This document shows positions 24,226 to 33,897 of a stretch of DNA of 50,028 nt, one piece after another (the first letter of the stretch is position 1; every line of letters starts with the position of its first letter). Both the position numbers and the translations under genes were made by a program. This DNA comes from an uncultured Verrucomicrobiota bacterium (lineage in GTDB: Bacteria; Verrucomicrobiota; Kiritimatiellia; RFP12; UBA1067), in contig CAMOIK010000001.1 of NCBI GenBank assembly GCA_946615875.1, positions 1-50,028 of the forward strand, in the 5' to 3' direction. Below the pieces are notes generated by a model that worked only from the letters and a program-made list of their open reading frames with translations, was not told where the DNA came from and did no database searches.

Positions 24226-25191
24226 CTACAGCACCGACATCGCCAGAGCGATTATCGGAGGCATCGTGACGATGCTCAACAGCGTAGTGGCGCTGACCAG
24301 CCCCACGGAAAGATCCACGTCGCGCCCGAACTTCGCCGCGAATATCGCCACCATGGCGGCGACCGGCGCGGACGCCGCGACAACCATGGACAGCATCATG
24401 TCCCGGTCCAGCCAGTGCCGCAGGGGATAAAGCGCGGCGAGCATCGTCAGAGGGAACGCGACTAGGCGCATTCCCGCCGCCGCGTAGGCAGCCTTCGTCC
24501 TTGCCACGCCGCGAAGATTCGCGCCGGCCAGATAGTAGCCGATGGCCAGCATCGCCATGGGCGTGTTCAGCGCCGCCATCATCGCCACCGGCTGTGCCAG
24601 CATCTGCGGCAGCGTCGTGCGGGAGACGAAAAGCCCCATGCCGATCGCCAGCCCCACCGTGCCGGGATTCAGCAGAAACGGCGAGCGCAGCGCGGCCAAC
24701 GCCGAACGCCGCGTCGCCGACACGCCGCCGTCGCTCTCCGCCCCATTCATCTGCCACAGGCCCCAGCTCCACATCGCCACGTTGAACACCACCACATAGA
24801 CGATGCCGAAGAATACGCCCCGTTCGCCGAGTATCGCGTATTCGAGAGGGATGCCCATGAAACCGGCGTTGGAGAACACCGCCGACAGGCGCAGCACGGG
24901 GCGGCGCGGCGAGTCGCCGCCTCGGAAGAGCGCGGACGCCGCCGCGATCGCCACGCAGTGCGCCACAGTCGACACCGCGAACGCCGCCGCCAGCTGGCGC
25001 AGCATGGCGCCGTCGAACGGGCGCTGGAACACGTCTATGATAAGCGACGGGGTGACGAGGACGACGAGGATGTTCACCATGCCTTTGACGGCGGCGTCAT
25101 CTGCCAGCCGCGCCAGCCGGCACGCCGCGCCGGCCGCAACCAGCATGAACAGAATCCACACCTGCGAGGATACTGCAAGGAAGTTTTCCAT
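24226..25191 (-). CDS. AEC family transporter
   Basis: 321 residues, about ten hydrophobic segments in two five-helix halves (ILFMLVAAGAACRLARLA; GMVNILVVLVTPSLII; AVFSNAGFMGIPL). The SNAGFMGIP and LNPGTVGLAIG blocks are typical of auxin-efflux-carrier family proteins, which export organic acids or other small anions. The substrate is unknown. It lies 27 nt after guaA and probably shares its transcript. Confidence 0.87.
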   Translation of the reverse strand: MENFLAVSSQVWILFMLVAAGAACRLARLADDAAVKGMVNILVVLVTPSLIIDVFQRPFDGAMLRQLAAAFAVSTVAHCVAIAAASALFRGGDSPRRPVLRLSAVFSNAGFMGIPLEYAILGERGVFFGIVYVVVFNVAMWSWGLWQMNGAESDGGVSATRRSALAALRSPFLLNPGTVGLAIGMGLFVSRTTLPQMLAQPVAMMAALNTPMAMLAIGYYLAGANLRGVARTKAAYAAAGMRLVAFPLTMLAALYPLRHWLDRDMMLSMVVAASAPVAAMVAIFAAKFGRDVDLSVGLVSATTLLSIVTMPPIIALAMSVL

Positions 25192-25218
25192 CGCTCTCGG
25201 ATCAGGCGCCTGCGCCGC

Positions 25219-26757
<1,539 letters not shown>

Positions 26758-26765
26758 GGACGCAT

Positions 26766-26776
26766 ATTATAGCATA
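26766..26776 (-). promoter_or_regulatory. Extended -10 promoter of guaA
   Basis: TATGCTATAAT on the minus strand with AAAA upstream, one base from the common element. Confidence 0.78.
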
Positions 26777-26805
26777 TTTTCGGCGCTCCGTGCTTTGTGC
26801 GCCGG

Positions 26806-27693
26806 TCAGCGCCATAGGGCGTTTACCATCTCGCACGCGATTTCGCCGGCGATTAAGAGCGAGGATGTGGAAATCTTGTCGATGGTGTCCCTGGAAGTGT
26901 GCCAGTAGTCGTTCAGGCCCGGTGCGCTGCCGTAATCGAAGTCGATGAGATCGACCGCGCTGAACCCCAGCGATCTGAACGGCAGATGGTCGTCCTTGAC
27001 GCTTTCGCGCATTTCCGTCACCAGCCCTTCGTGGCCTGTGCGGCGGGCGCAGTCTATGGCGAGGCGGCGCAGTTCCGCGTTGGTGTTTCGCGGGAGCGAA
27101 ATCTTGAGATTGGCGTCGCCCAGCATGTCCAGGCAGATCACGGACTTGATGTCGCGCCCGGACGTTTTCAGGCGCATTGCCGCCTCCTTGGAGCCCCAGA
27201 GCCCGTCTGAAGGGCCGTAGGCGAACATGCATTCTTCGCCGTCAAGCCACATGAGCATGAGGTTCCCCGGCAGGTTTCGGCATTTAGAGGCGGCCTGTGC
27301 CATTCCTATCAGAATGCCGCAGGTGGAGGCACCGTCGTTCGCGCCGGGACATTTGACGAATGGCTTGGTGTCGTAGTGCGAAACGACCACCACCCATTTG
27401 CCGGTCGGGCAAACTTCCCACTCGGCCACCACGTTGTGGAACTCGCGCATTCCCACGGGCGTTGGTGCCGTGAAGGTCTCGATGCGGGCGTTCGCGCCTT
27501 GCAGCAGCGCGGCGTTGCGCAGGTGGTTTGCTGCGAAGTGCCCGCGCGCTGTGCCGGCGTCGCGCGGAGTGCAGGAGGCGACCAGGTTGCATGCCGAGGC
27601 GAACGCCGTCCTGGCGTTCGCCTCGGAGAACGCGAGCGCGGTCGCTAGCAGAAAGGAAAGCATTGCGGCATGCGGAGCTGTCGCCCGCGTCAA
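26806..27693 (-). CDS. Secreted M28-family zinc aminopeptidase or glutaminyl cyclase-like
   Basis: 295 residues from a TTG at 27693, or 285 from ATG 27663, which begins directly with the hydrophobic signal segment. Zinc ligands of the M28 fold are in order: SHYDTK, GANDGAS, the catalytic LDGEE, CLDMLGD and YWHTSRDT. M28 members close to glutaminyl-peptide cyclotransferase share this layout, so either activity is possible. It follows parB with essentially no gap; the biological link is unclear. Confidence 0.8.
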   Translation of the reverse strand: MTRATAPHAAMLSFLLATALAFSEANARTAFASACNLVASCTPRDAGTARGHFAANHLRNAALLQGANARIETFTAPTPVGMREFHNVVAEWEVCPTGKWVVVVSHYDTKPFVKCPGANDGASTCGILIGMAQAASKCRNLPGNLMLMWLDGEECMFAYGPSDGLWGSKEAAMRLKTSGRDIKSVICLDMLGDANLKISLPRNTNAELRRLAIDCARRTGHEGLVTEMRESVKDDHLPFRSLGFSAVDLIDFDYGSAPGLNDYWHTSRDTIDKISTSSLLIAGEIACEMVNALWR

Positions 27694-27694
27694 A

Positions 27695-28738
27695 CTACTC
27701 GACCTTGACGCCCATCATGCGGATGATGCGATCCAGGTCGTCATTGTCGTAGAAGTCTATCTCCACCATTCCCTTGACGTGTCTGCCGTTGGCGTGCGTC
27801 ACGCCGCTGCGCACGCGCACGGCGCAGCCGAGAAAACGGCGCATCGCGTCCTGGAGATTGCGGACGTACGACGACGTGAGATCCGGAACGCCTCGCGGCG
27901 CATCCGGCACGGGGGACTTGAAGCGATCGACCTTGCGCTGGAGAGCCAGGACGGTCAGCTGGTCGTTCACGCAGTCGCGCGCGAAGAGAGTGCGGGTCTT
28001 CTCGTCGTCGAGCGAAAGGAGTATTTTTGCATGGCCGACGGAGATGAGTTTCGCCTCCAGCATCGACTTCACTTCGTCGGGAAGTTCGAGCAGGCGCATG
28101 GCGTTGGCGACGGTGGCGCGAGCCTTGCCCACTTTCTCCGCCACGTCCTGCTGCGTGAGGCCAAACGAGTCCTGCAGGGTCTTGTAGCTGATAGCCTCTT
28201 CGATGGGGTTCAGGTCTTCGCGCTGCAGATTCTCCGTGGTGGTCATCGCGGCGGCGGTCAGATCGTCCGCCTCGATCAGAGTGACGGGTATCTTGCGCCA
28301 GCCAGCGAGAAGGGCGGCGCGCAGACGGCGTTCGCCGGCGATGAGCTCGTATTTGCCATTGGAGTTCTTTCTGACGGTCGGCGGTTGCACGAGACCGCTG
28401 TTCTTCAGCGACTCGGCCAACTCCCGCAGTTCCTCTTCCTTGAAGTCGCGGCGTGGCTGGTATGGGCTGCGCTCGATGTCGAGGATGGGTAGTTCCGTCG
28501 GACCGGTCCGCTGCTCCTCGGACGAAGTCGACGGCTGCTTGCTGTCTGCGGTGGCGGGCTTGGCCACCACTGTCTTCGGGCCTTGGTTGAACTTGGGCGG
28601 CGCGGGCATCGTCGGCACCGCCGAGCCGGTCAGCAGCGAATTGAGGTCGCGGCCCAGGCCGTGCCTCTTCTTCGACGGCGCATCGTCGGCTTTGGCAGCC
28701 GTCGTGGCCTTCTTAAGGAATGGGCTTTTCGCGGCCAT
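27695..28738 (-). CDS. parB: Chromosome-partitioning protein ParB
   Basis: 347 residues. ParB/Noc fold: IERSPYQPRRDF, the CTPase/arginine patch GERRLRA, TENLQREDLNPIEEA, then a helix-turn-helix (LTQQDVAEKVGKARATVANA). The N-terminal about 70 residues are low-complexity and linker-like, and the C-terminal dimerisation part is present. No parA is adjacent in this window, and no obvious parS (TGTTTCACGTGAAACA) was seen. A promoter immediately upstream is not apparent. Confidence 0.92.
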   Translation of the reverse strand: MAAKSPFLKKATTAAKADDAPSKKRHGLGRDLNSLLTGSAVPTMPAPPKFNQGPKTVVAKPATADSKQPSTSSEEQRTGPTELPILDIERSPYQPRRDFKEEELRELAESLKNSGLVQPPTVRKNSNGKYELIAGERRLRAALLAGWRKIPVTLIEADDLTAAAMTTTENLQREDLNPIEEAISYKTLQDSFGLTQQDVAEKVGKARATVANAMRLLELPDEVKSMLEAKLISVGHAKILLSLDDEKTRTLFARDCVNDQLTVLALQRKVDRFKSPVPDAPRGVPDLTSSYVRNLQDAMRRFLGCAVRVRSGVTHANGRHVKGMVEIDFYDNDDLDRIIRMMGVKVE

Positions 28739-28765
28739 AAGTTGCAGCGACCGGACGGCGCAACA

Positions 28766-28802
28766 ATCCGGCGGAGAGCGCAGAGGCGCAATTCCGCCGG
28801 AT
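28766..28802 (-). terminator. Hairpin downstream of the surface-repeat gene
   Basis: ATCCGGCGGA and TCCGCCGGAT pair perfectly over 10 bp, with an inner GCGC/GCGC pairing. It lies between the stop of the LA_2272-like gene and the parB start on the same strand, consistent with termination before parB; the T-tail (TTGTTG) is weak. Confidence 0.55.
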
Positions 28803-28825
28803 CCCAGGCCGTCGGCGCGTTAACG

Positions 28826-29533
28826 TCAGAAGCGGCCGTTGACGAACGGCAGCACGGGGATGACGTTCGACCTGACGATGTTCACGAGACCGATCTGGAA
28901 GCCGTTCTCGCAGTAATCGACGTAGTTGACGAGTCCGACCTGCGCACCATGGAGCTCGTCGGTCATGTTGAAGAGGCACGCCAGCTGGAGACCGTAGGCG
29001 GTGCGGGCGAGGTTGCAGGCGCCCGCGATGGTGCAACCGTAGCTCTCCGTGCCCGTCACGTTCGCGAGTCCGCCGATTTGCAATCCGCACACGTTTTGCT
29101 GCGCGTTGCCGATGAAATGCGCGTCGAAGCCGTACATCGAGTCGCGGAAGGCGATCATGCCCATTTCCACGCCCTTGACGGTTTTGCTGGCCATGTTCAA
29201 TCCGCAGGTAAGGCGGATGCCGTAGGCGTTTCCGACGGCGGCGTTGCAGAAAGCACTCAGGCAGACTCCTTTCATGCCCCTGCGTGTCAGCGTGGCGGCG
29301 CCGCCGATGTCCAGGCCGACCATCTTCGGAGCGTCGGAGTAGATGAGGTTGAAGTCCAGTCCGTACACGTCCCAGCGGTCGATACCCCAGGGCAGTTGCA
29401 CGGGGGTGGCGATGCCGATGGCAATCGGCGTCCAGCCGACGGTATCCTCGAGTTCCTCGGCGTCCTGTGCGAACGCGGGAGCGGTTGCCGCGAGAGCGAG
29501 CGCGGCCATTCCAAGTCCGATTGTGCGGTTCAT
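28826..29533 (-). CDS. Secreted LA_2272-like surface-repeat protein
   Basis: 235 residues with a signal peptide ending AFAQD. The mature part is built of irregular units of the form G-x-Q/D-x-G-G/L-x-N (GLDIGGAATL, GLQIGGLANV, GLQLACLFNM, GFQIGLVNIV), the pattern of LA_2272-type surface repeats, which may form a beta-solenoid or sheet. The function is unknown. ATG 29533 has AAAGGAG upstream. Confidence 0.72.
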   Translation of the reverse strand: MNRTIGLGMAALALAATAPAFAQDAEELEDTVGWTPIAIGIATPVQLPWGIDRWDVYGLDFNLIYSDAPKMVGLDIGGAATLTRRGMKGVCLSAFCNAAVGNAYGIRLTCGLNMASKTVKGVEMGMIAFRDSMYGFDAHFIGNAQQNVCGLQIGGLANVTGTESYGCTIAGACNLARTAYGLQLACLFNMTDELHGAQVGLVNYVDYCENGFQIGLVNIVRSNVIPVLPFVNGRF

Positions 29534-29572
29534 TGTTGTCTTTTCTCCTTTGAGTTGAAAAAGTTGGCGCAT

Positions 29573-29583
29573 ATTTTACCCTT
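29573..29583 (-). promoter_or_regulatory. -10 element of the surface-repeat gene
   Basis: GGGTAAAATATGCGCC on the minus strand keeps TAAAAT and the downstream ATGCG of the common element but has lost the TG. It overlaps the stop codon of pssA. Confidence 0.5.
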
Positions 29584-30433
29584 TATTGGCCTCGTCTGTC
29601 AAGCCCCTCTCGTATTTTGTGCGGCCTTTCAGGAACACGATGCCGGTGAGCGGGACGGTGAGGATGTATATGGCGCCAGCCACGCCCAGCGTGAGCCAGA
29701 AGTCCATGAACAGGCACGCGAGCAACAGGAGCAGCCCTGCCATCACGTATGGCAGGGCGCCGCGCCGTATGTGGACCGACTTGAGCGAGATCGTGGGCAG
29801 GCGCGAGGCCATGAGCATTCCCACGAAGAGAAGCATGGCCATGCCGAACGCCGGACGCTGAACGAAGGAGGAGAAGGCTGGCGCGCGCGACTTGAGGGTG
29901 AGCGCCAGTATGGCCGGAGTGAGCACCATCCAGCAGCCGCCTGGCGCAGGCACTCCCGTGAAGAAGTGCTTCCAGTATGGAAGGGTGGGCTGCTCAAGCA
30001 TTGTGTTGAAGCGCGCCAGCCGGAAGCAGTCGCAGAGAGCATAGAAGAGTGCGCAACCCAGCACCACGCGCACCACGTAGGGCGACACGCCGTCGTGCAG
30101 AGGCCCGCCGGTTAGCCAGTAGAACATGAACATCGCCGGGGCCACGCCGAAATTCACGAAGTCCGCGAGCGAATCCAGCTCCGCGCCAAGTTTGCTCGCG
30201 GCTTTGAGCAGCCTTGCCACCCGCCCGTCCATGCCGTCGCATATGCACGCTACGAGCAGCGCCACCAGGGCCTCCACGAACCGCCCCTCGCTTGAAAGCG
30301 AAATGGACGTGATGCCGGCGCACGCCGCAGTGCTGGTGATCAGGTTGGGCACGATAGCCCTTAGCGGTATCCTTTCCGCGCGCACTCCCTCGTGCCGACG
30401 GCGCCGCCGTCCTCTCAGCCTGAATTTTCCCAT
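29576..30433 (-). CDS. pssA: CDP-diacylglycerol-serine O-phosphatidyltransferase
   Basis: Makes phosphatidylserine at the inner membrane. 285 residues with about eight membrane segments. The CDP-alcohol phosphotransferase signature is complete: DGMDGRVARLLKAASKLGAE followed by LDSLADFVNFG. The N-terminus is strongly basic. It follows psd, so the two enzymes of phosphatidylethanolamine synthesis are adjacent, with pssA 25 nt downstream of psd. Confidence 0.92.
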   Translation of the reverse strand: MGKFRLRGRRRRRHEGVRAERIPLRAIVPNLITSTAACAGITSISLSSEGRFVEALVALLVACICDGMDGRVARLLKAASKLGAELDSLADFVNFGVAPAMFMFYWLTGGPLHDGVSPYVVRVVLGCALFYALCDCFRLARFNTMLEQPTLPYWKHFFTGVPAPGGCWMVLTPAILALTLKSRAPAFSSFVQRPAFGMAMLLFVGMLMASRLPTISLKSVHIRRGALPYVMAGLLLLLACLFMDFWLTLGVAGAIYILTVPLTGIVFLKGRTKYERGLTDEANKG

Positions 30434-30458
30434 GGCGAAAACAAAAGTATGCCGTTAG

Positions 30459-31181
30459 TCAGCCAAGTCTGCCTAGCACAGTCTCGCCCGCCACCATGAT
30501 CTGGCCGACGCGCACGAGCGGTTTCACTCCCTCCGGCAGGTAAACATCGAGGCGCGAACCGAAGCGGATCAGGCCGAAGCGCTCGGCGCGCCCCTTGACG
30601 TCGCCCGCCTCCACCTGCGGGACGATGCGCCGCGCCACCAGGCCGGCGATCTGCGTCACCGCGTAGTCGCGCCGCGCACCGTCGCCGCCTTCCGGACGAA
30701 CCAGGTAGTTGCAGCGCTCGTTCTCCTTGGACGCCTTGTCGAGCGACGCGTTGAAGAACTTCCCGGCGGCCACGTACTGCTTGCGGAGTATCTTGCCGGC
30801 GGTCGGCATCCTGTTCACGTGGACGTTGAAGATGCTCATGAAGACCGAGACGCGCCAGAACCTTTTGTCCTTGTATTCCGGCAGGTCGCCGAACTCGTCG
30901 GGGAACGGGCACTCCTGGACGAGGCATACGCGACCGTCGGCCGGCGAGAGGATGGCGCCGTCGTCTCCTTCCGGCGGGTAGCGCTCCGGGTCGCGGAAGA
31001 ACAGCAGCGTGCCCCACGCCAGCAGCAGCAGCGGCGTCACGGTCCAGCCGACCACCGGCACCCACCACGAAACCACGGCCGCCGCCAGCGCCAGCGCCAA
31101 AGCGATTGCGCCGAACTTCCAGCCTTCGGCGTTGATGTGGGGGAACAGGTATGCCTTGTTGGAGAAATCCGGCTTTTCCAT
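30459..31181 (-). CDS. psd: Phosphatidylserine decarboxylase (short, PSD-B/archaeal type)
   Basis: 240 residues. Two N-terminal membrane segments (FGAIALALALAAAVVSWWV; VTPLLLLAWGTLLFF), then SPADGRV and FMSIFNVHVNR. The self-cleaving site that yields the pyruvoyl group is RFGSR near residue 206, as in the short PS_decarb_rel group. It starts 2 nt after the infC stop, so phospholipid synthesis is co-transcribed with translation initiation factor 3. Confidence 0.92.
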   Translation of the reverse strand: MEKPDFSNKAYLFPHINAEGWKFGAIALALALAAAVVSWWVPVVGWTVTPLLLLAWGTLLFFRDPERYPPEGDDGAILSPADGRVCLVQECPFPDEFGDLPEYKDKRFWRVSVFMSIFNVHVNRMPTAGKILRKQYVAAGKFFNASLDKASKENERCNYLVRPEGGDGARRDYAVTQIAGLVARRIVPQVEAGDVKGRAERFGLIRFGSRLDVYLPEGVKPLVRVGQIMVAGETVLGRLG

Positions 31182-31183
31182 GC

Positions 31184-31702
31184 TTACTTCTTCTTTCTGG
31201 GCGGACCGATCAGCGCTCCGTGGACGCGGCCGAGCGTCTTGGGCGCCTGTTCTACGAAGCAGTCTTCCTTAAGGGTCTCCAGCACGCGGGAAATCACGTC
31301 CTCGCCCAGCTCGCGGTGTGCGTTCTCGCGTCCCCTGAACTGCAGCGTGAGCTTGACTTTGCAGCCGTCGGCGAGGAAGCCGCGTATCTGCTTGATCTTG
31401 TAGTCGAAATCGTTTGTGTCGGTGCCGGTGTGGAACTTGACTTCCTTGACCTTCTGCACCTTCTGGGCCTTGCGCTGCTGGCGAGCCTTGATGGACTCCT
31501 CGTATTTGAACTTGCCGTAGTCCATGATCTTGCACACGGGAGGAGTGGCGTTCGGCGTGATCTCCACGAGATCGAGGCCGCGCTCGTCCGCCATGCGCTG
31601 GGCTTCACGGGTGGCCATGACGCCTATCATTCCGCCGTCCTGGTCAAGCACACGCACCTGCGGCACGCGTATCTTGTAGTTTACGCGAGTGAACTGTCCG
31701 AT
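31184..31702 (-). CDS. infC: Translation initiation factor IF-3 with ATC start codon
   Basis: 172 residues. VNYKIRVPQVRVLDQDG and ITPNATPPVCKIMDYGKFK define the N-domain; FHTGTDTNDFDYKIKQIRGFL the C-domain. The first in-frame GTG (31666) cuts into the conserved N-terminus. Reading upstream, the frame runs to a TGA just before GTT ATC, and the ATC at 31702-31700 has GAGG 6 nt upstream. Rare AUU/AUC/AUA starts are characteristic of infC and let IF-3 repress its own translation. rpmI and rplT do not follow; psd and pssA do. Confidence 0.88.
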   Translation of the reverse strand: MGQFTRVNYKIRVPQVRVLDQDGGMIGVMATREAQRMADERGLDLVEITPNATPPVCKIMDYGKFKYEESIKARQQRKAQKVQKVKEVKFHTGTDTNDFDYKIKQIRGFLADGCKVKLTLQFRGRENAHRELGEDVISRVLETLKEDCFVEQAPKTLGRVHGALIGPPRKKK

Positions 31703-31738
31703 AACTCACCTCATTCCTTTTTGGATTGTGACGCGCAT

Positions 31739-31749
31739 ATTTTACCACA
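31739..31749 (-). promoter_or_regulatory. -10 promoter of infC-psd-pssA
   Basis: TGTGGTAAAAT followed by ATGCGCG on the minus strand, a variant of the common element, with a leader of about 30 nt carrying AAAAAGGAATGAGG. Confidence 0.68.
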
Positions 31750-31811
31750 TTTCGCGTCGTGAACGCAAGAGGAAAGTTGGTGTCCGCGCCGTTCGCGCCG
31801 CCTGTTCGTCG

Positions 31812-32522
31812 TCATGCGTCTATGGCGGGGCGGGCGAGGGTGATGGCCCAGACCCGCGCCGCGCCGGCGTCTTTCAGGGCCTTGGCGCATTCCGAGAGCG
31901 TGGCGCCGGTCGTCATCACGTCGTCCAGCACCAGGACTGTTCGCCCGGCCACGGCGTCCGGCCTGGCGACGGCGAAAGTGCCCGCGACGTTCAAGAGCCG
32001 TTCTTCCCTGGAGAGGCCGGCCTGCCGCCTCGGGCTGCCGATGCGGCGCAGCGTCGACGTGTCGCAGTCGCGCCCGATGCGGCGCGCCAGCTCCCCTGCC
32101 AGGTAGTCGCACTGGTTGAAGCCGCGGTCGAAGCGGTGGCGCAGCGTGAGGGGCATCGGCAGGACGAGTTCGACGTCGGCTGGCCTGAAGCGGACGGAGA
32201 GCAGCGCGGCCAGCCAGTCCACGAAGTCGTCGCGCATCCACACGTGGCCGTTGAACTTGTAGTCGAGGAGCATCCGGCGCGCCATGCCGTCGAAGCGGAA
32301 CACGCTGCCTGCGCGGTCGAAATGCGGCCTCGCGCCGGACCTGCATTCGCCGCAGAGGACCTCGCCGTCGCCCGATTCAATCATCCTGCCGCAGATTCTG
32401 CAGCATCCGTGCGCCGGGTAGAAGGGCACGCGCATGAGGCAGTCCGAGCAGACGTGCCGTCCCCGGCGGTCGCAGGGGCGGGCGCACGCCTCACAGCGTC
32501 TCGGCCATAGCAAGTCTAGCAT
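31812..32522 (-). CDS. comF: ComF-family phosphoribosyltransferase-like protein
   Basis: 236 residues. An N-terminal zinc-finger region has several Cys pairs (CEAC, CSDC, CRIC, CGEC). The C-terminal part holds the PRPP-loop VLVLDDVMTTGAT preceded by RGFNQCDYLA. In competent bacteria ComF helps DNA uptake; elsewhere its role is unclear. It overlaps the upstream gene by 32 nt and is last in the pgm unit. Confidence 0.87.
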   Translation of the reverse strand: MLDLLWPRRCEACARPCDRRGRHVCSDCLMRVPFYPAHGCCRICGRMIESGDGEVLCGECRSGARPHFDRAGSVFRFDGMARRMLLDYKFNGHVWMRDDFVDWLAALLSVRFRPADVELVLPMPLTLRHRFDRGFNQCDYLAGELARRIGRDCDTSTLRRIGSPRRQAGLSREERLLNVAGTFAVARPDAVAGRTVLVLDDVMTTGATLSECAKALKDAGAARVWAITLARPAIDA

Positions 32523-32988
32523 TGGCGGCGAAGTCTGCCTGGAGGCTGGCGCGGCGGCGCAGTTCTTCGTCGGTCAGCGGGGCGAGGCCTTTCGAGCGCA
32601 GATACCGCAGCGCCTTGCGGTAGGCCACGGAGGCGCCGTCCACGCCGCGCAGGGCGGCGGCGTTCTGTCGCGTCAGGAAGTCGTTGGCCCAGCTGCCGTC
32701 GGCGTTCTGCGAGCCGACGAGTTCGCGCGCGGCGTCCGCTCCGCCATACGCCAGAAGATACATGGCGGGGCGGCGCAGGCGCGCGGAGCCATCCTCGCCG
32801 CCGCTTTGCGCGCCGACGAAGACCGCCGCAACGCCGATGGCGAGCGCGGCGGCCGCGGCGGCGGCATACGCCGTCTTCCGCCAGGCGGCGGCGCTGGGCG
32901 GGCGGTCGCCGAGGCGGCGCATCCGCGCAACCATCTCGCGGTAGCCAGGCCCCAGCTCCCTCAACGTGTCTTCCAGGTCTGCATTCAT
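32491..32988 (-). CDS. Putative anti-sigma factor / membrane protein
   Basis: 165 residues. Acidic N-terminal cytoplasmic segment (MNADLEDTLRELGPGY), one membrane helix about 40-60 (Ala-rich), then an extracytoplasmic part with SQNADGSWANDFLTRQNAAAL, which looks like one alpha/alpha-toroid (prenyltransferase/squalene-cyclase-like) repeat. The ATG overlaps the sigma-factor stop (ATGA), the classic arrangement for a cognate anti-sigma factor; no ZAS Cys/His motif is visible, so the role is inference. Confidence 0.6.
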   Translation of the reverse strand: MNADLEDTLRELGPGYREMVARMRRLGDRPPSAAAWRKTAYAAAAAAALAIGVAAVFVGAQSGGEDGSARLRRPAMYLLAYGGADAARELVGSQNADGSWANDFLTRQNAAALRGVDGASVAYRKALRYLRSKGLAPLTDEELRRRASLQADFAANARLAMAETL

Positions 32989-33464
32989 CGCTCCAGTTCC
33001 TCCTTCAGTTTCTTAAGGGCGTTGAACATGCGCGACTTCACCGTGCCGGCGGGGATGCCGAGTATTTCCGATATCTGCGCATACGGCAAATCCTGGAAGA
33101 CCCCCAGCTCCACCACTTCGCGGAGAGGTTCGCTCAGGCGCGAAACCGCCCAGAGGACATCGTCGCGCTCCATTCCCGTCGCGGACTGCGCCACGGGTCT
33201 TTCCGCCTGCCATGCCTTTTCGCGCCGTTCGCGCCGCGTCGTCCGGCGCAGCGCGTCGATGCGCACCTGGCGGGCGACCGTGAACACGAACGTGGAGAAT
33301 TTCGCCGTCGTCTCCCTGTACTGTCCGCGATAGTTCCAGAGCCTGAGGTACGTCTCCTGGAGAAGATCCTCGCCTTCACCAAGTGAAACGCCCTGGCGCC
33401 AGAAGAAGTTCAAAAGGTTTTTCTCGAGTTTCCTGGCTTCCGCCAGGATTTCGTCACCCGACAT
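32985..33464 (-). CDS. ECF-type RNA polymerase sigma factor
   Basis: 159 residues. Region 2 (EDLLQETYLRLWNYRGQY; FSTFVFTVARQVRIDALRR) and region 4 (LSEPLREVVELGVFQDLPY; ISEILGIPAGTVKSRMFNAL) are both present, with a short linker between them. It overlaps cvpA by 11 nt and the putative anti-sigma gene by 4 nt. Its target promoters are unknown; it need not recognise the common TATGGTATAAT element, which looks like the housekeeping sigma type. Confidence 0.93.
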   Translation of the reverse strand: MSGDEILAEARKLEKNLLNFFWRQGVSLGEGEDLLQETYLRLWNYRGQYRETTAKFSTFVFTVARQVRIDALRRTTRRERREKAWQAERPVAQSATGMERDDVLWAVSRLSEPLREVVELGVFQDLPYAQISEILGIPAGTVKSRMFNALKKLKEELER

Positions 33465-33861
33465 GCCGCGCGACCTCCCGCACTATGTTCGAGTACTCGA
33501 AGCCGACGCCGGCTGCCGCCAGCACCAGCACGGCCAGCGCGCTCACGAGCAGGCCGACGGCGAAGCCGAAGATGGCGTCGGCCGGCTGCGCGAGCAATCC
33601 GTTCACGACCTTCTTGACCACCGCGCGGATGCAGCCGAAGACGAGGAGCGAAACCGCGAGGGCTATGGCGCCGCGCACCCACATCTGCATGGCCCAGCGC
33701 GTCAGCCACCCCCAGAGGAACATGGCGGTGGCCGTGGCCCCCGCGCCCGCCGCGACGAACGCGAGCGAGCCGGAGAAGCCTCTGAAGAGGCCCATGACGG
33801 AAAGCGAGAGCGCGGCGGCCCCCAGCGCCCAGTCGCCCGGCAGCATAGTGATGTTTGCCAT
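33454..33861 (-). CDS. CvpA-like small membrane protein
   Basis: 135 residues with four hydrophobic segments (LGAAALSLSVMGLFRGFSG; LAFVAAGAGATATAMFLWGW; GAIALAVSLLVFGCI; FGFAVGLLVSALAVLVLAAAG). Size, topology and the Gly-rich FRGFSG turn fit the CvpA family. The function is uncertain. Lies between the TPR lipoprotein and the sigma factor. Confidence 0.65.
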   Translation of the reverse strand: MANITMLPGDWALGAAALSLSVMGLFRGFSGSLAFVAAGAGATATAMFLWGWLTRWAMQMWVRGAIALAVSLLVFGCIRAVVKKVVNGLLAQPADAIFGFAVGLLVSALAVLVLAAAGVGFEYSNIVREVARHVG

Positions 33862-33897
33862 GTCTCGTCCGGCTTGCGGGTGGAAGGTGGCGCGCGG

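Noticed and set aside
31664..31666. GTG 31666 as the infC start
   Set aside because: It would remove the conserved VNYKIR segment and has no ribosome site; the ATC at 31702 has both.
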